Part shown: positions 34,963 through 42,378 of the stretch, in pieces
Layout of the letters: each line of letters begins with the position of its first letter
Numbering within the stretch: position 1 is the stretch's first letter
NCBI GenBank assembly: GCA_013138735.1
Contig: WTCE01000114.1
Span: forward strand, 1-64,000
Length of the DNA stretch: 64,000 nucleotides
Origin: Crocinitomix sp.
GTDB lineage: Bacteria; Bacteroidota; Bacteroidia; Flavobacteriales_D; Crocinitomicaceae
Reading direction: 5' to 3'
The notes under the pieces: generated by a model
Seen by the model: the letters and a program-made list of their open reading frames with translations, nothing else
Told to the model about the DNA's origin: nothing
Databases searched by the model: none
Program-made: the position numbers and the translations under genes

Positions 34963-36198
34963 TTATTGAATAAAACCTAAGTCAGAATAACCTTCAAACC
35001 CAGGGAATATTGAACTTGAATTATTAAACTGCATTGAGTTGCGCAAAATATTGGACAGAACATTCCGATAATCTGTTGTTACCGCCAAATCTACACCACG
35101 ATCTAAAGTTTTTGGATGTAACCCAGGCCATTCGCCAAACATTTTTCCGCCGTTTACTTTTCCACCCAAAGCCATCATGAAATTGCCATGTCCGTGATCT
35201 GTTCCACCACTTTTGTTAGATCGCAATCTGCGCCCAAATTCACTCATCACTAATACAGTTACTTTATCCTTTTTAGCCGATATATCATTATAAAATGCGC
35301 CAAGACTTTCCGAAAGTCCTTTTACTAAATTTGGAAATACGTTCGCTTGCCGCTCATGTGTATCCCAACCACCATAGTCTACATTAATAATTTTTGCTCC
35401 AGCGTCCATTTTAATGAGTTGCGCTACGGTTTGTAAAGAACGACTCAATTCTCTCGAACTCCAATCAGTAGGATAACCTTGGATGCCACGCTCCAAGTCC
35501 GCGCGTTGACCATCTGTTAAATTTGTTTGTAAATATTGAATGGTTTCCAAGGTTTGCTCCGCAGCACTCCCCATTATTGGATCTCCACTGTACATTTGTT
35601 TAATTAATTGAGGTACGCGCAGTCCTTCCATTAAATTATAGTCAGCCAAGTTATTAATAGAAGATGCTTTGCCATAGCCCGTAAATGAATCGGCCAAATT
35701 AGCCGAAACTGAAACACCAGGAATGTATGATTTGCTATCAATCGCCTTGAGATAACGTGCCATCCAACCTTCATGGCCTGAAGTGTTTTTTTCAATTCCG
35801 CGTTCAATTAAATGCATGGCATCAAAATGACTTCGTGTGCCATTGGTTAAACCACAGGCGTGAATTACAGCCAAGTCTTGATTATCATATAGTTCTTTTA
35901 AAGCACTTGCCTCAGGATGGAAACTAAATCCTGTATGTTGATATTCTTGATCAATTCGATAGCCTTGTCCATCTGAAAGTTTTAAAGATTTGGGCCGTGC
36001 ATCTTGATAATGTTCATCTGAGATTGGTGCTAATAATTGTAAACCGTCGCAACCGCCGCGCAAAAATAAAAGCACAAATGTATGGTCATTATCTGCCGGT
36101 AACAAATTTGAAAGGGGAGAAGCCATCATTCTCCATTTGCTTGATGCGAATAAGGCCGCGCCCGCTCCACATCCAATTAAAAATCTTCTTCGCTCCAT
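34963..36198 (-). CDS. DUF1501 family protein with twin-arginine leader
   Basis: 411 residues. The N terminus MERRRFLIGCGAGAALFASS has a twin-arginine motif, suggesting Tat export. DUF1501 marks include FVLLFLRGGCDGLQLLAPI, DAMHLIERG, IINVDYGGWDTHE, VLVMSEFGRRLRSN and GTDHGHGNFMMALGG, which resemble a sulphatase/alkaline-phosphatase-like fold. It follows the DUF1800 gene at two bases distance; the pair is a well-known conserved operon of unknown biochemical role in Bacteroidota and Planctomycetes. Confidence 0.88.
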   Translation of the reverse strand: MERRRFLIGCGAGAALFASSKWRMMASPLSNLLPADNDHTFVLLFLRGGCDGLQLLAPISDEHYQDARPKSLKLSDGQGYRIDQEYQHTGFSFHPEASALKELYDNQDLAVIHACGLTNGTRSHFDAMHLIERGIEKNTSGHEGWMARYLKAIDSKSYIPGVSVSANLADSFTGYGKASSINNLADYNLMEGLRVPQLIKQMYSGDPIMGSAAEQTLETIQYLQTNLTDGQRADLERGIQGYPTDWSSRELSRSLQTVAQLIKMDAGAKIINVDYGGWDTHERQANVFPNLVKGLSESLGAFYNDISAKKDKVTVLVMSEFGRRLRSNKSGGTDHGHGNFMMALGGKVNGGKMFGEWPGLHPKTLDRGVDLAVTTDYRNVLSNILRNSMQFNNSSSIFPGFEGYSDLGFIQ

Positions 36199-36200
36199 AG

Positions 36201-37775
36201 CTATCTCTTGTGAAATTCAGGTGTTAATGCAATCATGCTCACCAATTGTAATAATTTATATTCTAAACCATCTGGGTAATCCTTTGCAAGCATTGCCCAT
36301 TCTTGGCCTTTCATTTCTTCCATCTCTACCAATAATTCGCGTTCAATCTCTCGTTTGATTTCTGAACTTAATTCAGCACCAATGAGCTGCATTGACCAAT
36401 AATTTATTAATGAATCGATATCTGTCTTTTCAAGTTTTAAGGTCTCATCCATAAAACGTGTTTTATTACCGCGTTCCATGTTGATGTAGAGCATCATTGG
36501 AACACAATTCCAACGTTTTAAAAGCATGTCGGAATTAATCCAATAACTGGCCTTGTCTGGATGCCCCGTAGGTAATGGCCAAGAAAATTGTTTCCAGCCC
36601 ATCTGAGATAGGATCCAAATCCATTCAATACCAGGTTCTAATCCAATTTTACGTGCCAATGAAAACACCAGGTGATTGGGACGTTTAATTTTAGTCTGTA
36701 AATTTTGCATAAGTGCCTCAGAAAGTAAAATATACTCTACCACTTTTAGTATTTGGTCATCTGCTTTTGCGTGTTGTGACCAAACTGCTGCTGCGCCCGC
36801 AATAAGTTCCTCCGAAGGGGTGTCGCTAACGAACCATTGGCATAATTTAGTGCACAAATGTATAGCTGTTCCTTTGTGGTAGCAAACCAAGTCGAGCACC
36901 TGTTGGCCATCTTCCATGGCATTTTGATGCGATTTAAATTCATTCCCTAAAACTCGTTTTTGGTAATGATCATGCCATTGATCATAGTAGTAAAATTCCC
37001 CAGTACTTGGCAAATCTACTTCATGATTTGTTTTGCCACTGCCAACTGTCCAGCCTGTAAATGCGCGCGCGGCTTCGTAAATATCTTCGTCTATATATCC
37101 TTTTGCAGTTCCATCAATATTGACAGGGACGTTTTTCCAATCATCATATAAATGGTTGTAATAATGCATGGCACCCAAGGTGTGTAACTCAAACAATTCA
37201 CGTGCATAGTTCTCATTTGCTGGTCCCGACTTGCTAAAAGCATTGTCTAAATACAAAAGCATACAAGGTGATTTCGCGACATCCTCAGTAAAAGTTCTAA
37301 AATTTCCTAAAGCGTTTTTGCGAATCACTTCGCGATCGTAAATAGAGAAGGAAGCCGCAATATAATCTTCCGTTTGAACGGATACATTGAAGTGATTATG
37401 CCAAAATTCAACCAACATTTCAAAAATTTGATGCTCGCTATGAATGGCTTTTGTCCATGTAACCAAAGCCGTTTCAATTGCTCCAGCTTGTGTTAAATAT
37501 TCAGGTGGATTATCTAGATCTTTTAATGCATCCCAAATTTCAGATGAAGTAGCAAAATAGCGGAATAAATCCAAGTTTTTCTTCTTTTTGCGCCCGCCCT
37601 CTTTATACTCAATTTCGTAAGAAATATTTTGAATCATTTGATCGCAAGTACTATCATCAGTTGTCCGCTGTAATTGAGCAGCAACCCAGTTTGACCAACC
37701 TTGTTCCTCGGCTTTTTTTAACTGTTCTGGCAGAACACCATAAGTAACTCTATTTAATGCTTTATCTAATGCCAT
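36201..37775 (-). CDS. DUF1800 family protein
   Basis: 524 residues. DUF1800 features: an opening ALDKALNRVTYG, MLVEFWHNHFNVS, GNFRTFTEDVAKSPCMLLYLDN, ENYARELFELHTLG, YEAARAFTGW and LVFSLARKIG. No signal peptide is visible, unlike many relatives. It directly precedes the DUF1501 gene in an operon. Function not established; the pair may handle a secreted substrate. Confidence 0.88.
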   Translation of the reverse strand: MALDKALNRVTYGVLPEQLKKAEEQGWSNWVAAQLQRTTDDSTCDQMIQNISYEIEYKEGGRKKKKNLDLFRYFATSSEIWDALKDLDNPPEYLTQAGAIETALVTWTKAIHSEHQIFEMLVEFWHNHFNVSVQTEDYIAASFSIYDREVIRKNALGNFRTFTEDVAKSPCMLLYLDNAFSKSGPANENYARELFELHTLGAMHYYNHLYDDWKNVPVNIDGTAKGYIDEDIYEAARAFTGWTVGSGKTNHEVDLPSTGEFYYYDQWHDHYQKRVLGNEFKSHQNAMEDGQQVLDLVCYHKGTAIHLCTKLCQWFVSDTPSEELIAGAAAVWSQHAKADDQILKVVEYILLSEALMQNLQTKIKRPNHLVFSLARKIGLEPGIEWIWILSQMGWKQFSWPLPTGHPDKASYWINSDMLLKRWNCVPMMLYINMERGNKTRFMDETLKLEKTDIDSLINYWSMQLIGAELSSEIKREIERELLVEMEEMKGQEWAMLAKDYPDGLEYKLLQLVSMIALTPEFHKR

Positions 37776-38192
37776 AGGTAATACTTTATCACTTTTTAAT
37801 GCTAATTTGAATCACGTATGGGTAAAATATAGTTCAATTCCTGCGGTTCGTTACAAATAACCAAATTATAAGTGAGAATCTAAAACGAATCAATGAAGCC
37901 AATAATTAAGTGATGTCATTGCTTGCTTTTGAAATAATGTCGTTTTTGTTTAGATTGTCCCCTATCTAGAGAAAGTGATTATTTTTGGGTAAAGAGGAAG
38001 TAGGCAAAGAGGCAATGGGCAGGTAGGTAAGCGTGAATAGTTGAATTTTTCACCTTGCTCAGTTAAAAGTCAAATCGAATTGAACCCTTTGGTAGGCTCA
38101 GGGCAGCGCATTGAACATTGTACATTACCCATTGATAATTGTACATTGCACATTGAAAATTGAACTTAACACGTAAAACATAACACTAAATC
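37776..38192. other. Intergenic region with repeat-word leader
   Basis: 417 bases. It has AGGCAAA/AGGCAAT-type words at about 37989-38030, then CATTGAACATTGTACATT-type words at 38109-38160 and AACTTAACACGTAAAACATA and ACACTAAATC up to the ATG at 38193. The word GGTAGGCTCAGGGCAGCG at about 38092 resembles a widely dispersed bacterial intergenic repeat. No gene seen. Confidence 0.55.
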
Positions 38193-38849
38193 ATGGCTAG
38201 ATCAAATGAAATATTAGACGATAAGTGGACAGGAGTGAACTCCACTAAAATTGCAGCATACGAATATCCCTTACAATTCGAATTTAAGATTGGAACCCTA
38301 TCCAATGATTTTATTGCAAAAGACGTAAATGGCAAAACCTTGGTATATGTTCGCAGTAAATTATTTAAACTAAAAGAGGATATTCAAGTTTTTGCAACTG
38401 AGAAAAAAGAGGAAGTACTCTTTACCATAAAGGCAGACCGGATCATTGATTTTAACGCCTGCTATGCTTTTGCAAATGATGACGGAGAATTCATAGGTCA
38501 GGTTGGACGAAAAGGCGCCAAGTCTTTATTAAAGGCCCATTACGAAATCTATGACAATGAAAAAACGCCTGAGTTCTTAATCAAAGAAGAAAATCCTTGG
38601 GCTAAGTTTTGGGATGCAATGTTAGGCGAAGTACCAATTTTGTCCATGTTCACTGGATATATGTTTAATCCGCGATATGCAATTAAACGAATAGGTAGTG
38701 AAGAAATAATCATGCGTTTGTCAAAAGAAAAATCATTTTTTGGACGCCGTTTTAAACTGGAAAAATTGGGCGAATTGGAAGAAGGAGAGGATGAACGCTT
38801 AATTTTGGGTTTGATGATGATGTCCTTATTAGAAAGACGTAGAGGTTAA
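38193..38849 (+). CDS. LURP-one-related / Tubby-like protein
   Basis: 218 residues, no signal peptide. The middle part (FIAKDVNGKTLVYVRSKLF, KLKEDIQVFATEKKEEVLF) has the strand-turn repeat of LURP-one/scramblase-type beta-barrels: alternating hydrophobic strands, then a central hydrophobic helix-like stretch (FWDAMLGEVPILSMFTGYMF) and a further strand pair. These proteins bind phosphoinositides or membranes. The stop overlaps the next gene by one base (TAATG). Assignment is by pattern, so moderate. Confidence 0.55.
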   Translation: MARSNEILDDKWTGVNSTKIAAYEYPLQFEFKIGTLSNDFIAKDVNGKTLVYVRSKLFKLKEDIQVFATEKKEEVLFTIKADRIIDFNACYAFANDDGEFIGQVGRKGAKSLLKAHYEIYDNEKTPEFLIKEENPWAKFWDAMLGEVPILSMFTGYMFNPRYAIKRIGSEEIIMRLSKEKSFFGRRFKLEKLGELEEGEDERLILGLMMMSLLERRRG

Positions 38850-39097
38850 TGGAGTTACACCAAATAGCTAGTGCAAGCATCACAGTGATATCAGTAATTG
38901 TTACTCTTGTGCTCGGTTTTAGGAGTGAAAAAGTAAAAATAAAGCGGATTATATGTGATGGTTTCCAAATTCAAATTAAGGGTGAATTTATTCGAGTGAC
39001 GGAGGATGAATTGACTCAACCTTTAGATTATTGTACCCAAACCTGTAAGAAAAAGAACTTGAGTATGGATCGCATTAAATTTGGAAAAATTAATTAA
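38849..39097 (+). CDS. Small membrane-anchored Cys protein, paralogue 1
   Basis: 82 residues. A hydrophobic N-terminal anchor (ASASITVISVIVTLVLGF) is followed by a domain with CDGFQIQIKGEFIRVTEDEL, QPLDYCTQTCKKK and DRIKFGKIN. Very similar to the next gene: both carry KxEFIRV and QPLxYC(T/S)xxCK. It has one Cys fewer in the first knuckle (CDGF instead of CTGC), so a zinc site would be degenerate. Begins on the stop of the LURP-one-like gene. Function unknown. Confidence 0.65.
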   Translation: MELHQIASASITVISVIVTLVLGFRSEKVKIKRIICDGFQIQIKGEFIRVTEDELTQPLDYCTQTCKKKNLSMDRIKFGKIN

Positions 39098-39115
39098 TAA
39101 TAAGGCCTTAAATAA

Positions 39116-39355
39116 ATGCTCGTTATATTTATCATAGTCATTTTAGCATTGCTTATCGGAGATTTAACTAAAAAAAAGTCTTCGTCAGATAAAGCTGAAA
39201 TTTGCACGGGCTGCAGTATAGAAATGAAAGAAGAATTTATTCGAGTAAGCGGGCAAAATTTAATCCAACCTTTACATTATTGCTCAGAGCAATGTAAAAT
39301 TGATCATATTGACCGAGATAGATTAAAATTTGCTGAAATTGATTTATCCCGATAA
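39116..39355 (+). CDS. Small membrane-anchored zinc-ribbon-like protein, paralogue 2
   Basis: 79 residues. Anchor MLVIFIIVILALLIGDL, then CTGC followed by EEFIRVSGQNLIQPLHYCSEQCK: the CxxC...CxxxC spacing suits a zinc knuckle of the treble-clef type. The aminotransferase gene starts 10 bases later. Tandem paralogue of the preceding gene. Confidence 0.65.
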   Translation: MLVIFIIVILALLIGDLTKKKSSSDKAEICTGCSIEMKEEFIRVSGQNLIQPLHYCSEQCKIDHIDRDRLKFAEIDLSR

Positions 39356-39365
39356 AACTAAACTT

Positions 39366-40529
39366 ATGAAATTAACGTGTCAGAAAGAATTATTCTCATT
39401 AGACCCAGCTGTCCATTATATTAATTGCGCTTATATGGCGCCTTTGCTAAAATCTGTCGAAGCAGCTGGAATTGAAGGCTTATTGGCCAAGCGCAATCCT
39501 CAAACATTGGATGGGAATTCATTTTTTGAAACACTACCTAAATTGAGAAGCGCAATTGCGCAACTTATTCATGCTACTGATCCAAATCAAATAGCAATTG
39601 TTGCTTCAGCATCTTACGGATTAAGTACTGCGGCGCAAAATATTCCCTGTGCTGCTGGGCAAAATGTAATTGTGGTCAAAGATGAATTTCCGAGCAATTA
39701 TTATGTGTGGGAACGGCTTTGCAAAGAAAAGGGGATGAATTTGATTAGTATTGCTCCTGATGAAAATGCCGAGGATCGCACTGCCAATTGGAACGAACAG
39801 ATAATTGCTGCAATTAACGATAAAACGGCAATAGTAGCGATTGAGAATACGCATTGGATGGACGGCACTTTGTTCAATTTAGCGGTCATTTCAGAACGGT
39901 TGCAACAAGTAGACGGTTATTTTATTGTGGATGGAACACAATCGGTTGGAATATTGGATATTGATGTTGCGGCATTGAAAATAGATGCGCTCGTATGCGC
40001 GGGATATAAGTGGTTAATGGGACCCTATTCAATTGGAATGGCCTATTATAGTGAGCGATTATTGAATGGTAAACCTTTAGAAGAAAATTGGATTGCACGC
40101 GAACGAAGCGATCAGTTTGCGAGCCTAACTAATTATACTGATCAATACAGGCCTGGAGCAGTGCGGTATGATGTGGGCGAAACAAGTAATTTTATTTTAG
40201 TTCCTATGTTTTTGGAGGCAATCAACCAATTACTTAATTGGGGTGTTAATAATATGCATGAATACGTGACGCAATTGTCACGGTCAATGCTAGAAACATT
40301 TAAGGAGAAAGGCTTGGTGGTGAAAAACGAAAATGCATTTAGTCCACACTTATGCAGTATTCAAATGCCGTCGCATGTAAATACCGAAACCTTAAGTGCT
40401 GCATTTGCTTCAAATAATGTGTTCGCATCTGTGCGTGGAACAGGTTTAAGAATTTCACCAAATGTTTACAATACCAAAGACGATTTGGATTTGTTGGAGG
40501 GACTTATTTTAGAAGCCTTAAAGAAGTAA
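39366..40529 (+). CDS. Class V aminotransferase (PLP-dependent)
   Basis: 387 residues from ATG at 39366 (an in-frame upstream TTG at 39330 is inside the previous gene). The PLP-lysine motif is VCAGYKWLMGPYSIGMAYY; VDGTQSVGILDID provides the PLP-binding Asp and Gln; ENTHWMDGTLFNL is typical. The family includes cysteine desulphurases, kynureninases and isopenicillin-N-epimerase-like enzymes; the sequence does not resolve which. No Cys loop for a desulphurase is evident. Followed by a terminator-type hairpin. Confidence 0.85.
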   Translation: MKLTCQKELFSLDPAVHYINCAYMAPLLKSVEAAGIEGLLAKRNPQTLDGNSFFETLPKLRSAIAQLIHATDPNQIAIVASASYGLSTAAQNIPCAAGQNVIVVKDEFPSNYYVWERLCKEKGMNLISIAPDENAEDRTANWNEQIIAAINDKTAIVAIENTHWMDGTLFNLAVISERLQQVDGYFIVDGTQSVGILDIDVAALKIDALVCAGYKWLMGPYSIGMAYYSERLLNGKPLEENWIARERSDQFASLTNYTDQYRPGAVRYDVGETSNFILVPMFLEAINQLLNWGVNNMHEYVTQLSRSMLETFKEKGLVVKNENAFSPHLCSIQMPSHVNTETLSAAFASNNVFASVRGTGLRISPNVYNTKDDLDLLEGLILEALKK

Positions 40530-40591
40530 TGTATTTCCTGCTAATTTCCAGTCTCGCTCTTTCTACTATAATTTATTTTTTAAATTAATCT

Positions 40592-40630
40592 CAAAAAAAA
40601 ACCGCGCTAACAATAAATGTTAGCACGGTT
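40592..40630 (-). terminator. Rho-independent terminator for the haem lipoprotein gene
   Basis: AACCGCGCTAACA (40600-40612) pairs with TGTTAGCACGGTT (40618-40630), 12 of 13 pairs. On the minus strand the stem is followed by about nine T. It may also act for the aminotransferase gene on the plus strand. Confidence 0.85.
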
Positions 40631-40651
40631 ATTAAATTCAGTTTTAAACTT

Positions 40652-42130
40652 TTATTCAGTCATTCGTAACAATGCATGTTTTCGAATTTCTTCAACATGA
40701 TCACGTTTGATTTCTGATCTGTTCTTTCCTTGCAAGGTTTTCATATAACCCGTAAATATATGACTTATATAAAGTGGAGACTGACCATTTGGTCCTGCTG
40801 CACTATGACAAGAAAAACAATTTGCTAGATTACTAACATTAGTTTCATTGATAGTCCATGGCTGGCTTCTAAAACCTGCTTGAACGTACGTTTCCATGGT
40901 AATATTATAAGAGGCAACTGAACCTCTGGCAAATTGACCAGTATCTACATTACCAATATGATATGAAAGTGAATCCAAAATGAAAATTTGTCGAGATAAA
41001 TCATTTGATTTAGGGTTGATCCATAAAGAACCATTTAAAAAATAGTTCTTATAAATGTCTGTTAATTGCCCTTTAACACTTTGATTGAGATTGTCAATAT
41101 TATTGTAGCTAGTTTGTGGATTAGTTTCACATGTAGACATGTATTGTTGCACACCATTTGCACTTCCGTCTGCTACTTTTTCAACAGGAATACCGTACTT
41201 ATAAACTCCAAATACGTCCGTATGTGGACCATTTTCAACTTTAGAAGTAATGTTCGCAGTCGTTGCGGACTGACCAGCCGCAAAAAACGGATAATCTGAA
41301 GTACTTGTTACAGTTGCATCACTTGTTGGTGTTGCAGCATCCCAGTCATAATTTGGTGCAAGGGCATCTTGTTCAAACGTAGCCCAAATAAATTCAGGGT
41401 GGTTTTCAACAACGCCAACTACGTGCATTGCCAATAGGGCAACCCTATTTGGAACACCGTTAATTGTTCCGTCTGTAATAAAATAGGTGCTTGTATCAGC
41501 CAAGCCACTTACTGCCATCCAAGTTGTTTTTAGTTCCAAAGAACCCACTGGATATGAAATGCTATCTACATCTGAAGGATTGTTGTTAGCTATTGGGGCG
41601 TATTGCAACATTGTTTGATACATCACATCATCTTGAAATATGGCCGAGAAAACTGTGGTTTGTGGAGGTGTACCGGCTGAAAAATTCGGCGTTTTTAAAA
41701 TGTCCATTGTATCACTTGCTTGAGATGTATCAACTAAAACAATCAAAGAGGGATCCGCTACAAGTAATCCTCCAGCAGTTACCTGATGAAGACTGTCCAT
41801 AAATAGCGGACGTCCATTATACTCATTGGTTAGCCAAAGAAATTTTTGCCATGACCATAATTGGAAGTCACAATTGGAAACACTGTCATTGTCCGCAAAT
41901 GGACTTGTTGCTCCTTCAAGAGGCGCTGGTGTTCTACGATTGCCTTGTCCGTCTTCTGCAAACCAAATGCCAGGGGCGTTTGAACAGTCTGCTGCTGTAG
42001 CAGCAGTTAATGCAAGATCGTAGTTTGTAGAATCGCTGTTGTCGGTATCCGCGTCGGTATCCGTTTCCCCCCCGCAAGAGAAGAGAAAAATTAGTGCGCA
42101 CGCGCATAATAAGTGCATTGTGTTTTTCAT
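40652..42130 (-). CDS. Mono-haem cytochrome c-type lipoprotein
   Basis: 492 residues from ATG at 42130; upstream codons to 42193 would place 21 residues before the signal. The leader MHLLCACALIFLFSCGG carries a lipobox (LFSC). An Asp/Thr-rich linker follows (ETDTDADTDNSDST). Near the C terminus lies one haem motif CFSCH (about residue 438), followed by a helix with a possible distal Met (GYMKTLQ). Ample beta-rich stretches lie between. It should be outer-membrane attached and able to pass single electrons. No known cytochrome family matches its long N-terminal part. Confidence 0.75.
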   Translation of the reverse strand: MKNTMHLLCACALIFLFSCGGETDTDADTDNSDSTNYDLALTAATAADCSNAPGIWFAEDGQGNRRTPAPLEGATSPFADNDSVSNCDFQLWSWQKFLWLTNEYNGRPLFMDSLHQVTAGGLLVADPSLIVLVDTSQASDTMDILKTPNFSAGTPPQTTVFSAIFQDDVMYQTMLQYAPIANNNPSDVDSISYPVGSLELKTTWMAVSGLADTSTYFITDGTINGVPNRVALLAMHVVGVVENHPEFIWATFEQDALAPNYDWDAATPTSDATVTSTSDYPFFAAGQSATTANITSKVENGPHTDVFGVYKYGIPVEKVADGSANGVQQYMSTCETNPQTSYNNIDNLNQSVKGQLTDIYKNYFLNGSLWINPKSNDLSRQIFILDSLSYHIGNVDTGQFARGSVASYNITMETYVQAGFRSQPWTINETNVSNLANCFSCHSAAGPNGQSPLYISHIFTGYMKTLQGKNRSEIKRDHVEEIRKHALLRMTE

Positions 42131-42378
42131 AGTGTTTATGTTAGGTTTAAATTTCTCAAATGCAAAACATTTAGAATCAATTGGGCCGTACAAATATGAA
42201 TGAATTAGGGTTTTTAGTTTATCTAATCTGCAAAAATGCAGTCATATTTTGGGTTTTCAATGACTCGTAATTGGTTGTTTCCGAGTTAACAGTGCACAAT
42301 CTATGAAAATTTAGGGACTTTGCCAATTTAATTAAAAAAACAGGTAAAAACCACTTGGAATACTCATGTGATTTATAC

